Of a DNA stretch of 64,000 nucleotides, positions 45,202 through 53,814 are shown piece by piece. Position 1 is the first letter of the stretch; the number at the start of each line of letters is the position of its first letter. A program made the position numbers and the translations under genes. The notes below the pieces were generated by a model. The model worked only from the letters and a program-made list of their open reading frames with translations, was not told the DNA's origin and ran no database searches. Where the stretch lies: contig JARLIY010000105.1 in the NCBI GenBank assembly GCA_031291475.1, positions 1 to 64,000 of the forward strand, in the 5' to 3' direction. The DNA is from Xanthobacteraceae bacterium (GTDB lineage: Bacteria; Pseudomonadota; Alphaproteobacteria; Rhizobiales; Xanthobacteraceae).

Positions 45202-45789
45202 TCAGATTCCGGTGACGAATTTCGCCATCACCACGATGATCGCCACCTGCATCACGCCCTGGAATGCGGTTGCGTAAATGTAGCGGCTCATGAGGTGGCC
45301 GATGCGCGGCAAATCCGGCGCGGGCTTGCGCATCTCCAGATACGCCAGCAGATTGGTCGGCAGCAGGACGCCGATGCCCTGCACGGTGAGAATGACGACG
45401 ATCACGAGCGCCGCCAGCACCCAGCCGTATTGCGGCCAGGGCAGATCGAGGAATCCGAGCTGGCGCGCGTGGTACCAGCCGGCAGTGCCGGTGACGATGG
45501 CGAGCGTCGGCATCAGGAACAACGTCTTCGGCAGGAGTTTCACGACGACGGCGCGCCGCGCCTCGAAGGGCAGGTGGCGGATGATCGGGCCGACCACGAA
45601 GCCCATGAACAGGTCGATGCCGGTCCACATGACCCCGCACATCACATGCAGGAAGTTCAGCGCCCAGACATTGTCGGCGACGATCGCGACGATCAGCACC
45701 ACGAGCGCCAGCGCGACCCAGATCAGGTTACGCAGGTCGATTCCGCTGCCGCTTTCGACGCGCGTCGCTACTGCCTCCGACACGGGCAT
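45202..45789 (-). CDS. Five-helix membrane protein of unknown function
   Basis: A 195-residue integral membrane protein with helices at about 21-40 (LIWVALALVVLIVAIVA), 44-68 (NFLHVMCGVMWTGIDLFMGF), 88-108, 120-145 and 172-192. Conserved-looking His and Trp in the second helix (LHVMCGVMWTG) could be a heme or metal site, as in some DUF2269/CopD-like proteins, but I cannot assign a family. It converges on the NCS2 permease (18-base gap) and follows the FATP-type ligase gene by 59 bases; a link with the permease is not shown. Confidence 0.65.
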   Translation of the reverse strand: MPVSEAVATRVESGSGIDLRNLIWVALALVVLIVAIVADNVWALNFLHVMCGVMWTGIDLFMGFVVGPIIRHLPFEARRAVVVKLLPKTLFLMPTLAIVTGTAGWYHARQLGFLDLPWPQYGWVLAALVIVVILTVQGIGVLLPTNLLAYLEMRKPAPDLPRIGHLMSRYIYATAFQGVMQVAIIVVMAKFVTGI

Positions 45790-45848
45790 CTCCGCAATTC
45801 GGTTTAGGGGATTTACCTGAAGGGCGGGCGCGGCGCAATGAAGGCGCC

Positions 45849-47657
45849 TTACAGGCGCACCTTGCCGTCCCGGATGCGCGCGTAGAGGGCGGGGTCCATG
45901 GGCACGAAGGCCCTCTTCGCCGCGTCGTCGAAATAGATCGGATCTTCCGTTGCCGCCGGGTCGAAGCCCTCGCGTTGCAGTTCGGCCTTGCTGTGCTTGA
46001 AGGTCGTGGTTGTCGCGATCCGGCCGGCGACGCGCAGGAATTTCGGCCGCGCATAGGGCGGCAACGAGCGCGCCAGATGCTCGCGCAATTCGTCGAAATC
46101 AAGTTGCCCATCGGTGACGATCGCGGCCATGCCGGCTGAGCCGTCGGCGCCGGCAAGGGGCACGCCGTAAACGCTTGCTTCCTTGATGCCGGGAAACGCG
46201 GCAAGCGTGGCTGCGACTTCCGCGGCGGAGACGTTTTCGCCCTTCCAGCGGAACGTGTCGCCGATGCGGTCGACGAAATAGAAGAAGCCGTTTGCGTCCA
46301 TGCGCATGAGATCGCCGGTGCGGTACCAGGCGTCGCCGCGCTCGAAGACGTCGCGGAGGATTTTCCGCTCGGAGTCCTCGGCACTGGTATAGCCCTCGAA
46401 GTCGCCGCCCGGTTCCGCGGCATCCCGGCGGATGCGGCCGATCGCTTCGCCGGTCTCGTTCGTCGCGCAGCGCATGCAGAAGCCGTGGGCGTCGCGGGCC
46501 GGCAGGGCGGTGGCGGCATCGAACTTCACCAGCGCCAGCGGGAAACGATGGGCGAGGAAGAAGGGAACGCGGCCGACGGCGCCAATTTTGCCTTCGACGT
46601 TATAGAGCGAAAAATTACCTTCGGTCGCCGCGTAGAATTCGAGGATGCGCGGAATGGCGAAGCGTTCCTGGAATTTTTCCCAGATGTCGGCTTTGAGGCC
46701 GTTGCCGCAGCAGAGCCGCAGCCGATGCGCGCGCTCGCGCGAATGTTTCGGCGCGTTGACCAGGTAGCGGCACAATTCGCCGATATATTGAATGAGCGTG
46801 CAGCCGCCGCCGGCGACGTCGTCCCAGAAATGCTGCAGGGAAAATTTGTCGCGGATCAGCACCGAGCCGCCGCGGACCAGAAGCGCGCCGGTGGCGACCA
46901 CGCCGCCGACGCTGTGATACATCGGCAGGCAATCGTAGAGCCGGTCGGCGGGGCCGGTATTCATCAGGCCGGCGAACCACAGGCTCCATTGCAGGAGCCG
47001 CCGATGGCTGACATTCGCCGCCTTCGGCAATCCGGTCGTGCCCGAGGTGTAGATCAACAGCGCGCGGTCCGCGATCGTCACCGCGCGGCGCTCCGCCTGC
47101 ATCAGCGGCTCGCCGGAGAATGGCTCGACCGCGCGGTCGATGCGATCGAATGCGCCGGCGCCGTGCGCCCAGATTTTCGGCCGGCTCAACAACGCCGCGG
47201 CCGCGTGAAACTCGCCGCAAAAATCCGCGGCGACGATCAGATGCTTCGGCTCGACGGCGTCGATGCAGTAAGCGAGCGAAGAGCCGGGGAGCTGGGTATT
47301 GATGAGCGCGACAACTACGCCGACGCGGCTCAGCCCAAGCCAGATCGCCATATATTCCGGCCGGTTCGGCATCATCAGGCCGACCACATCGCCTTTGCCG
47401 AGACCTTGATCGAGCGCCCAGCGGGCGTAACGATTGCTCCGCGCGGCGAGCCCGGCGTAAGTCAGGCTCTCGTGGGCGGAGACAAGCGCCGGCGCGTCGG
47501 GTTGCGCGCGCGCGAGTTCAGCGATGATGGTCGATAACAGGCGTTGCGGATGGGCGGCAATTGGCGCGGTCGCCTCCAGCGCGCGCGTCCAGTCGCGCAG
47601 GGCAGTTTTATCGCCTGCGGCTGCCTGCGTTGCCCGTTCCGTCTCGATCAGCACCAT
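45849..47657 (-). CDS. Long-chain acyl-CoA synthetase of the FATP type
   Basis: A 602-residue ANL-family ligase that resembles fatty acid transport/very-long-chain acyl-CoA synthetases. The phosphate loop is LLIYTSGTTGLPKAANVSHRR, the FATP-type segments YDCLPMYHSVGG and EFYAATEGNFSLYN follow, and the acid-lipid motif GDAWYRTGDLMRMDANGFFYFVDRIGDTFRWKGENVSAAEV is intact. It may activate exogenous fatty acids at the membrane. It has its own start (ATG 47657) and no operon partners upstream. Confidence 0.87.
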   Translation of the reverse strand: MVLIETERATQAAAGDKTALRDWTRALEATAPIAAHPQRLLSTIIAELARAQPDAPALVSAHESLTYAGLAARSNRYARWALDQGLGKGDVVGLMMPNRPEYMAIWLGLSRVGVVVALINTQLPGSSLAYCIDAVEPKHLIVAADFCGEFHAAAALLSRPKIWAHGAGAFDRIDRAVEPFSGEPLMQAERRAVTIADRALLIYTSGTTGLPKAANVSHRRLLQWSLWFAGLMNTGPADRLYDCLPMYHSVGGVVATGALLVRGGSVLIRDKFSLQHFWDDVAGGGCTLIQYIGELCRYLVNAPKHSRERAHRLRLCCGNGLKADIWEKFQERFAIPRILEFYAATEGNFSLYNVEGKIGAVGRVPFFLAHRFPLALVKFDAATALPARDAHGFCMRCATNETGEAIGRIRRDAAEPGGDFEGYTSAEDSERKILRDVFERGDAWYRTGDLMRMDANGFFYFVDRIGDTFRWKGENVSAAEVAATLAAFPGIKEASVYGVPLAGADGSAGMAAIVTDGQLDFDELREHLARSLPPYARPKFLRVAGRIATTTTFKHSKAELQREGFDPAATEDPIYFDDAAKRAFVPMDPALYARIRDGKVRL

Positions 47658-47890
47658 AGCGGCGATGATCGCCCAATAAAGTGAATCTTTCGCTTCGATG
47701 TCGGCTAAAATTTTAATCTTCGCGGCCGCTGAGCGGTTTTATCGGCGGTAATGCCGCTTCGGCGGAACGATTAACGTTATTCCTTTTAACCCTTCGCCGT
47801 CGCGTTGCCGCTCGCTTTCGCCACGGATAAGAAACCAACAGGGGATACATTGGGCGAGAGGGGATAAAGTTCGGGCGCGACGGGACGATC

Positions 47891-49198
47891 ATGAAAAGCG
47901 ATACAGTAGCCGTCCATGGCGGTTACGAAACCGAGCCGACGACCAGGGCCGTCGCGGTTCCCATCTATCAGACGGTGGCCTACGAGTTCGACAGCGCCGA
48001 CCACGGCGCCGCCTTGTTCAACCTCGAAGTCGAGGGCCACCGCTACAGCCGCATCAGCAATCCGACCACCGCGGTGCTGGAACGCCGCGTCGCCGAACTT
48101 GAGGGCGGTCTCGAGGCATTGTGCGTCAGCTCGGGCCAGGCGGCGCTGAACTATGCGGTGCTCAATCTCGCCGAGATCGGCAGCAACATCGTCTCTATCC
48201 CGCAGCTCTACGGCACCACGCACACTTTGTTCGCGCATATCCTGCCGGGGCAGGGCGTCGCCGTGCGCTTTGCCGAAACCGACGGCGCCGACGCGATCGA
48301 GAAGCTGATCGACGAAAAGACCCGCGCCATCTTCTGCGAAAGCGTCGGCAATCCGGCAGGCAACATTTGCGATATCGAGGCGCTGGCGGCGGTCGCCGCG
48401 CGGCACGGCATCCCGCTCATCGTCGATAACACGGTGGCGACGCCGATCCTGCTGCGGCCGATCGATTACGGCGCCGACATCGTCGTTCATTCGCTGACCA
48501 AATTCATGGGCGGTCATGGCACCACGCTCGGCGGCGCGATCGTGGACTCCGGGCGCTTTCCGTGGAAGACGCATGCGCGCCGCTTTCCGATGTTCAGCGA
48601 GCCCGATCCCTCCTATCACGGCCTGATCTATACCGAGCATTTCGGCCCGGCCGCCTATATCGCGCGCTGTCGCAGCGTCCATCTGCGCACCACCGGTGCG
48701 GTGCTGGCGCCGATTTCCGCGTTTCTCCTGCTCCAGGGGATCGAGACGGTGGCGCTGCGCGTCGAGCGCCACGTGGAAAACGCGCGCCGCGTCGCCGAAT
48801 TTCTCCGCGATGACCCGCGCGTCGCCTGGGTCAATTACGCCAGCTTCGCCGATAATCCCTATCACCGGCTGGCGCAGAAATATTTCGGCGGCCGCGCTTG
48901 CTCGATCCTGACCTTCGGCATCGAAGGCGGCTTTCCGGCCGGCAAGGTGTTTTATGACGCGCTCAAGCTGTTCAAGCGGCTGGTCAATATGGGTGATGCC
49001 AAGTCGCTTGCCTGCCATCCGGCTTCGACCACGCACCGGCAGATGTCGACGCAGGAACAAGCCAAGGCCGGCGTGGGCCCGGAGATGATTCGGCTCAGCG
49101 TCGGCATCGAGCATATCGACGACATTCTTGCCGATCTCGACCAGGCGCTCGCCGCGTCGCAAGCGCCGGACGTGGCGCGGCTGGTCGCGGCCGAGTAG
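47891..49198 (+). CDS. metY: O-acetylhomoserine aminocarboxypropyltransferase (O-acetylhomoserine sulfhydrylase)
   Basis: A 435-residue PLP enzyme of the Cys/Met metabolism family that makes homocysteine from activated homoserine and sulfide. The PLP lysine is Lys204 in HSLTKFMGGHGT. The cofactor-site segment RISNPTTAVLERRVAELEGG and the LACHPASTTHRQM arginine region are conserved. It is followed 19 bases later by the metA-like gene that makes the activated homoserine, so the two form a methionine synthesis operon. No SAM riboswitch was identified in the 230-base leader. Confidence 0.88.
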   Translation: MKSDTVAVHGGYETEPTTRAVAVPIYQTVAYEFDSADHGAALFNLEVEGHRYSRISNPTTAVLERRVAELEGGLEALCVSSGQAALNYAVLNLAEIGSNIVSIPQLYGTTHTLFAHILPGQGVAVRFAETDGADAIEKLIDEKTRAIFCESVGNPAGNICDIEALAAVAARHGIPLIVDNTVATPILLRPIDYGADIVVHSLTKFMGGHGTTLGGAIVDSGRFPWKTHARRFPMFSEPDPSYHGLIYTEHFGPAAYIARCRSVHLRTTGAVLAPISAFLLLQGIETVALRVERHVENARRVAEFLRDDPRVAWVNYASFADNPYHRLAQKYFGGRACSILTFGIEGGFPAGKVFYDALKLFKRLVNMGDAKSLACHPASTTHRQMSTQEQAKAGVGPEMIRLSVGIEHIDDILADLDQALAASQAPDVARLVAAE

Positions 49199-49217
49199 TT
49201 TGGAGGGATTCGGGTTG

Positions 49218-50285
49218 ATGCCGCTTCTCCTCGATACCGCGCGCTCCGACGCGACCGCGGATTCGGCTCCCGGCGATGAGCTCGCCATCGGGCTCGTCAA
49301 CAACATGCCCGACGCGGCCTTCGACGCGACCGAGCGGCAATTCCTCGATCTCATCGCGGCAGCGACGCCGGACCTCGCCGTTCGCTTCAAGCTGTTCTCC
49401 ATCCCGGAAATGCCGCGGACCTCAGCGACGCGGGAACAACTCGCGGCTCGCTACCGCGATGTCGCGGAACTGTGGGACACGCGCCTCGACGGGCTGATCG
49501 TCACCGGCACCGAGCCGCGCGCCGCGAAGCTTGCGGACGAACCCTACTGGCCGGCCATGGCCAAGCTCGTCGACTGGGCGCGCGACAACACCGCCTCGAC
49601 CATCTGGTCGTGCCTTGCCGCCCATGCCGCCGTCCTCCACGCCGACGGCATCGAACGCCGCCCGCTCGCGGAGAAGCTGTTCGGCGTGTTCGACTATGAA
49701 ACGGTTGCCGACCATCCGCTGACGGCCGGCGTGACGCGGCCGTGCGTGCCGCATTCGCGCTTCAACGATTTGCCGGCGACGGCGCTGGCGGCGAGCGGCT
49801 ATCGGCTCCTCAGCCGTTCGGCGACGGCCGGCGTCGATGCCTTCGCCCGCGAGGAGCGCGGCGGCTCGCTGTTCGTTTTCTTCCAGGGTCATCCGGAATA
49901 CGACACCAACTCGCTCGCGCGTGAATATCGCCGCGACGTCGGCCGCTACCTGCGCGGCGAGCGCGTGCATTATCCGGCGGCGCCGCAAGGCTATCTCAGC
50001 GCCGAGGCGGCGGCGCTGGCGGAGGTCTTTCGCATCCGGGCGATCGGCCCTCGGCGCCCCGATTTGATCGCCGATTTTCCGATGGCCGCCATCGAGGCCG
50101 GACTGGACAGCAGCTGGCGCCGCTTCGCCGTCGGCGTCTATCGAAACTGGATCGACGATTTGCAGCGACGCAAATCGAACCGGCGCACGCCGGCAGAGCC
50201 GGCGCGACGCGCGCCTCGCGATGCTTTTCAGGATTCTCGGCGCGGCGGCGCGCGGTCGCGCGCCGGGATTTCGTCCGCCGGATAG
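49218..50285 (+). CDS. metA: Homoserine O-acyltransferase (MetA family)
   Basis: A 355-residue protein of the MetA family, which acylates homoserine with acetyl- or succinyl-CoA before direct sulfhydrylation by MetY. The nucleophile Cys132 is in IWSCLAAHAA, and His225 with Glu227 lies in FQGHPEYD, giving the class-I-glutamine-amidotransferase-like triad. The N-terminal IGLVNNMPDAAFDATERQF is diagnostic. The last 45 residues are a basic, repetitive tail not typical of the family. GGAGGG lies about 11 bases before the ATG at 49218. Whether it uses acetyl- or succinyl-CoA cannot be read safely. Confidence 0.85.
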   Translation: MPLLLDTARSDATADSAPGDELAIGLVNNMPDAAFDATERQFLDLIAAATPDLAVRFKLFSIPEMPRTSATREQLAARYRDVAELWDTRLDGLIVTGTEPRAAKLADEPYWPAMAKLVDWARDNTASTIWSCLAAHAAVLHADGIERRPLAEKLFGVFDYETVADHPLTAGVTRPCVPHSRFNDLPATALAASGYRLLSRSATAGVDAFAREERGGSLFVFFQGHPEYDTNSLAREYRRDVGRYLRGERVHYPAAPQGYLSAEAAALAEVFRIRAIGPRRPDLIADFPMAAIEAGLDSSWRRFAVGVYRNWIDDLQRRKSNRRTPAEPARRAPRDAFQDSRRGGARSRAGISSAG

Positions 50286-50316
50286 ATTGCCGAACTGTTG
50301 AAGGGGGAAAAGTACC

Positions 50317-50823
50317 GTGTCACAGCCCGTCGTTTTTGCCGCCCCGGCCGGTATCGCGCTCGACCCGAGCCCCATTGACCCCGACTGGATCGTCGAGGGG
50401 ACGCCGCAGGTGCGCTCAACGCGTTTGGCGCGGAGCGCCGACGGCACCGCATCGGTCTATGCCTGGTCCTGCACCGCCGGCCGTTTCCACTGGCACTACA
50501 CAGTCGATGAAACGCTGCACATCATCTCCGGCGAAGTCTTCGTCACCGACGAAAAAGGCGAAGTCCGCCGGCTGGGCCCGGGCGACATGGTATTTTTTCC
50601 CGCGGGCAGCCGCAGCCTGTGGCATGTGCCGAAGGAGGTGCGGAAGCTCGCCGTCTGCCGCCACGCCATGCCGCGACCGCTCGGCTTTTTGCTGCGGGCC
50701 TGGACCAAATTGGCCAATCTTCCGAGGAGCTTTTTCACCGGCGCCCGCGCGGCCGGACACCTCGCGGTTTCGCCCGGCGAAAACTCGCGCATCGGCGCCG
50801 CATCGGCGCAAAATGCGGAGTAA
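50317..50823 (+). CDS. Cupin-domain protein
   Basis: A 168-residue small cupin of the Cupin_3 type. The first motif is FHWHYTVDETLHIISGEVFVTD and the second GDMVFFPAGSRSLWHVP, with histidines suited to metal binding. The function may be enzyme or metabolite sensor. The C-terminal third is unusual and loses cupin character. The start is GTG at 50317 with a GGGGGA ribosome site. The preceding methionine operon ends 32 bases before, but co-transcription is not certain. Confidence 0.78.
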   Translation: MSQPVVFAAPAGIALDPSPIDPDWIVEGTPQVRSTRLARSADGTASVYAWSCTAGRFHWHYTVDETLHIISGEVFVTDEKGEVRRLGPGDMVFFPAGSRSLWHVPKEVRKLAVCRHAMPRPLGFLLRAWTKLANLPRSFFTGARAAGHLAVSPGENSRIGAASAQNAE

Positions 50824-50888
50824 GGTGCCGTCATTGACAAGCCGGCGGCGTCTCCGTAAGCAACCGCCAAAAGGCGGGACGTTTACCC

Positions 50889-51014
50889 ATGAAAGTCCGT
50901 AATTCGTTGAAATCGCTCCGTAGCCGGCATCGCGACAATCGCATCGTGCGCCGCAAGGGCCGCGTCTACATCATCAATAAGACGCACCGGCGCTTCAAAG
51001 CCCGCCAAGGCTAA
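50889..51014 (+). CDS. rpmJ: 50S ribosomal protein L36 (non-zinc type)
   Basis: A 41-residue protein that begins [20 protein letters not shown] and ends [13 protein letters not shown]. It belongs to the L36 type that lacks the four zinc ligands (no Cys residue), as common in alphaproteobacteria. It binds 23S rRNA in the large subunit. It stands alone and is too short for most gene finders, so it is easily missed. Separate location from the main ribosomal operons is normal for this version. Confidence 0.93.
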   Translation: MKVRNSLKSLRSRHRDNRIVRRKGRVYIINKTHRRFKARQG

Positions 51015-51114
51015 GCGTAACAAGGCTAAGCTGCACGCAAACGCGCCATTGTTCACGCGGCTGTGAGCATATTTCGGCCTTGCCGCGCCGCGCGCGGTGA
51101 TTAGACTCTTTCGC

Positions 51115-51753
51115 ATGGCCTTGCGATTCCTCCCGGCCGTTACGCTCGGTGCACTGATCTTCGCGCCGACCATTAATGCGCCGGCGCTTGCGCAGAGTGT
51201 CCCCGAAGGCTCGCCGGCGCCGCATTGGGTCGCGCCGCCCGGCAATCTGCCGCGGCCCGAGCGCGGCGAACGGGCTTTCAGTCTCGATACTCTGTTCGAC
51301 GCGCTCAAAATCGCGCCGGACGCGGAAAGCGCCAAGGCGATCGAGGAGCGCATCTGGGCGGTGTGGATGGTGTCGGGCAGCGACACCTGCAATCTGCTGA
51401 TGAGCCGGTCGAAGGCCGCGGCAGACGCCAAGGATTACGAGCTGGCGATCAAGCTCCTCGATGCCGTCGTCGCGCTCAAGCCGGATTACACGGAAGCCTG
51501 GAACCGGCGGGCCACGATCTACTATCTGCAAAAGGATTACGGCAACGCGCTCGCCGACATTCGCGAGGTGCTGGCGCGTGAGCCGCGCCATTTCGGGGCG
51601 TTGTCCGGCCTCGGTCTCATTTTGCAGGAGATCGGCGACGACAAGCACGCGCTCGAGGCTTATCGCAAGGCGCTCGCCATCGACCCTCACCTCGAGCACC
51701 TCCCCGACGTCATCAAGACGCTCCGTGAGAAGGTCGAGGGCCGCGATATTTGA
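51115..51753 (+). CDS. Exported TPR-repeat protein
   Basis: A 212-residue protein with a signal peptide (MALRFLPAVTLGALIFAP..., cleaved after ALA at about residue 26) and a repeated helical hairpin. Two to three TPR-like units are seen from AAADAKDYELAIKLLDAVVALKPDYTEAWNRRATIYYLQKDYGNALADIREVLAREPRHFGALSGLGLIL onward in successive 34-residue windows. The mature protein is a periplasmic protein-binding module. GTG at 51097 is a possible alternative start. It is often found near this L36 gene; its partner is unknown. Confidence 0.8.
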   Translation: MALRFLPAVTLGALIFAPTINAPALAQSVPEGSPAPHWVAPPGNLPRPERGERAFSLDTLFDALKIAPDAESAKAIEERIWAVWMVSGSDTCNLLMSRSKAAADAKDYELAIKLLDAVVALKPDYTEAWNRRATIYYLQKDYGNALADIREVLAREPRHFGALSGLGLILQEIGDDKHALEAYRKALAIDPHLEHLPDVIKTLREKVEGRDI

Positions 51754-51766
51754 TCGTCCGTCGGGC

Positions 51767-51904
51767 CGTCATCGCCGGGCTTGACCCGGCGATCCATCTA
51801 CCTTTCTCTCAGCGGCCAAGATGGATCACCGGGTCGCGGCGCGGAGCTTGTCATCGGGCCGGCCACTTCGGGCCGGACCCGTCGGCGCCGGCCCGGTGAT
51901 GACG
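51767..51904. repeat. Intergenic palindromic repeat (Rhizobiales type)
   Basis: A nested inverted repeat. The outer arms, 51767-51780 and 51891-51904, match at 13 of 14 positions, and the inner arms, 51783-51799 and 51819-51835, match at 16 of 17 (GACCCGGCGATCCATCT with AGATGGATCACCGGGTC). The class is common between genes in Bradyrhizobium-like genomes. Its right end is one base before the AAGGAG ribosome site of the next gene, so it could affect translation or RNA stability. Confidence 0.75.
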
Positions 51905-51915
51905 CAAGGAGTACC

Positions 51916-52515
51916 ATGCCCGATACCGCCGCCGACAAAGTCATCATCCGCGAACTGGTCGAGAACTGGGCCGTCTGGCGCGACGCGCGGCTCTGGGACC
52001 GCTTCCGCACCGTCTGGCATTCCGACGGCCGCATGATGGCGACGTGGTTTCAGGGCGGCTTCGAGGAATTCATCAAGGTCAACGACAAAGGCTGGGCGCG
52101 CGGCGTGCGCATCCTGCATTTTCTCGGCGGCAGCTCGATCGACGTCGCCGGCGACCGCGCCATCGCCCAGACCAAAATGACGATCTCGCAGCGCGCGCCG
52201 GTCGAGGGCGTGATCTGCGACGTGGTCTGCACCGGCCGCTTTTTCGATTTCTTCGCCCGGCGCGACGATCGCTGGGGACTGGTGCTGCGCCAGCCGATCT
52301 ATGACAAGGACCGGCTCGATCCGGTCGATCCGGCAGCCAAGCTTGTGCTCGATCAGAACGTGCTCAAACGCTTCCCGGAAGGCTACCGCCATTTGGCTTA
52401 TTTGCAGGCCGGGATCGGCTACAAGGTGAAGCTCGACATGCCCGGAATCGACGGGCCCGAGCTGGTGCAGCTTTACGCGCGCGGCGCGCGCTGGCTCAAC
52501 GGCGAGGCGCTGTGA
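51916..52515 (+). CDS. SnoaL-like/NTF2-fold protein
   Basis: A 199-residue protein with an NTF2-like alpha+beta cone in the first 130 residues (IIRELVENWAVWRDARLWDRF, then VWHSDGRMMATWFQGGFEEFIK and the beta strands around ISQRAPVEGVICDVVCTGRFFDFFARRDDRWG). The remaining 60 residues form an additional domain ending LVQLYARGARWLNGE. Such proteins bind small hydrophobic ligands; an enzymatic role is possible but unproven. AAGGAG at 51906-51911 fixes the start at 51916. Confidence 0.75.
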   Translation: MPDTAADKVIIRELVENWAVWRDARLWDRFRTVWHSDGRMMATWFQGGFEEFIKVNDKGWARGVRILHFLGGSSIDVAGDRAIAQTKMTISQRAPVEGVICDVVCTGRFFDFFARRDDRWGLVLRQPIYDKDRLDPVDPAAKLVLDQNVLKRFPEGYRHLAYLQAGIGYKVKLDMPGIDGPELVQLYARGARWLNGEAL

Positions 52516-52563
52516 GCCCGGTTTAACCTCCTCCGCTTTGCGGGGAGAAAGTTCGAGATAGCG

Positions 52564-53502
52564 ATGACTACGATCATTATCATCGTCGTGATTCTCGGCA
52601 CCGGTGCCGTCGTGACCTTTGCCGGCGCGTGGCTGATCGATCGGGCGCATGCGCCGCGCGGCCGCTTCATCGATGTCGGCGGCTCTCGCCAGCACGTGGT
52701 CGAGTTGGGGGAGGATTCCAAGACGGGGTCGCCGCCGGTCGTGCTGCTGCACGGCGCCGGCAGCAATCTCCGCGACATGGATCTGGCGCTCGGCGAACGT
52801 CTTGCCGCGCGCCACCGCGTGATCCTCATCGACCGGCCGGGCCTCGGCTTTAGTGCGCGCAAGAAAAACGAAGACAGTTCACCGGCCGCTCAGGCGGTGG
52901 TGTTGCGCCAGGTTTTGGACGGACTCGGCGTCGAGCGTCCGATCATCGTCGGCCATTCCTTTGGCGGCACGCTGGCGCTGGCCTTCGCGCTCGATTTTCC
53001 GGATCGCGTCGCCGGCCTCGTCCTCCTCGCGCCGGCGACGCATCCGGGGGTGTGGCCGCTGAGCCGGCTCAACGCATTCCTGTCGAGCCCCATCGGCTGG
53101 CTGTTTGCTTACACGCTGGCGCTGCCGTTCGGCGCGATGCTGATCTGGCCCGGATCGCGCACCGCGTTTTTGCCGCAGGTCATTCCGCGGCATTATGTCA
53201 AGCGCAGCGCCGCGATGCTGGTGCTGCGTCCGGCGACCTTGCTGAACAACTGGGCGGATGTCGGCTCTCTCGAGCAAGCGCTCGCGCGCCAGGCGGAGCG
53301 CTACGGTACGCTGCTCGTGCCGACGATCGTGCTCAACGGCGATCGCGATCCGCTGGTGCCGCCGCAGCAACATGCGATGAAGCTCGTCGCGGCCGCGCCG
53401 GGCGTCAAGCTCACCGTGCTGCCCGGCCTCGGCCACATGCTCCATCATGCCGCTCCCGACCGCGTCGCCGAGGCGGTCGAGGAGCTGGCAAGCCGCGGCT
53501 GA
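52564..53502 (+). CDS. Membrane-anchored alpha/beta hydrolase
   Basis: A 312-residue alpha/beta-hydrolase with an N-terminal hydrophobic helix (MTTIIIIVVILGTGAVVTFAGAWLI), so it is anchored in or exported to the periplasmic side. The triad is complete: Ser in GHSFGGTLAL, Asp in LNGDRDPLVPP and His in LPGLGHMLHH; VVLLHGAGSNLRDM is the oxyanion region. It may be an esterase or epoxide-hydrolase-like enzyme. A hairpin with T-run at 53612 may end its transcript. Confidence 0.85.
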   Translation: MTTIIIIVVILGTGAVVTFAGAWLIDRAHAPRGRFIDVGGSRQHVVELGEDSKTGSPPVVLLHGAGSNLRDMDLALGERLAARHRVILIDRPGLGFSARKKNEDSSPAAQAVVLRQVLDGLGVERPIIVGHSFGGTLALAFALDFPDRVAGLVLLAPATHPGVWPLSRLNAFLSSPIGWLFAYTLALPFGAMLIWPGSRTAFLPQVIPRHYVKRSAAMLVLRPATLLNNWADVGSLEQALARQAERYGTLLVPTIVLNGDRDPLVPPQQHAMKLVAAAPGVKLTVLPGLGHMLHHAAPDRVAEAVEELASRG

Positions 53503-53554
53503 GAGTTGCCATCAGCTTGATGTCGCCTGGCGGCCGGTAAGGGACCGTCCGGAG

Positions 53555-53618
53555 CCGCCAAAGCGGCATTTGTGCTCGTAAGCGCAGTTTCCCCCCGCCA
53601 AAGCGGCATTTTGTGCTC
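53555..53618. repeat. Direct repeat of a 16-bp element with hairpin core
   Basis: CCGCCAAAGCGGCATT occurs at 53555-53570 and at 53595-53610, each followed by (T)TGTGCTC. Each core contains the CCGC/GCGG mini-hairpin. The two copies lie 40 bases apart in the gap after the hydrolase gene and immediately before the terminator at 53612. The origin could be slippage duplication of the terminator region; no function is implied. Confidence 0.6.
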
Positions 53619-53632
53619 CTCAGCACATTTTT
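53612..53632 (+). terminator. Possible terminator after the alpha/beta hydrolase gene
   Basis: A 6-bp stem TGTGCT (53612-53617) with AGCACA (53622-53627) closes a four-base loop and is followed by TTTTT. Short but with a good T-run; consistent with the end of the 52564-53502 transcript. Confidence 0.5.
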
Positions 53633-53656
53633 CGGCGCCCAAAGCGCCCATGGCTT

Positions 53657-53811
53657 GTGCAGTTCGGCTCGGGGTTGGAAATCGAGGGTCCCAATGACCG
53701 TTATCACACAGCCAATTCTCCTTACAAAATCTCGGCTGGCTTCACTGAGATCGGCGATGTCGTATCGAGCGGCGGCACGATGGTCGTACTGTCGGGCGGC
53801 GAGTTAACGTC
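53657..53811 (+). pseudogene. Remnant of an AIDA-type autotransporter repeat region
   Basis: The open stretch contains YKISAGFTEIGDVVSSGGTM followed directly by VVLSGGELTSR, which has the SSGGT-x-V-V-L-SGG pattern of AIDA/adhesin passenger repeats. There is no start or end of such a protein, only about 50 codons, and the frame then runs into the complement of the pyruvate kinase gene. It fills most of the 312-base gap from 53503 to 53814 together with the direct repeats and terminator. If real, it is a relic of a surface protein gene; chance similarity cannot be excluded. Confidence 0.35.
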
Positions 53812-53814
53812 TCG

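Noticed and set aside
47658-47890. SAM-II riboswitch upstream of metY-metA
   Set aside because: The leader lacks the conserved SAM-II pseudoknot and GCUAAAAAGG-like end; only a loosely similar GCTAAAATTT is present near 47705.
53555-53618. CRISPR array
   Set aside because: Only two short, imperfect repeat copies with hairpin cores and no cas genes in the window.
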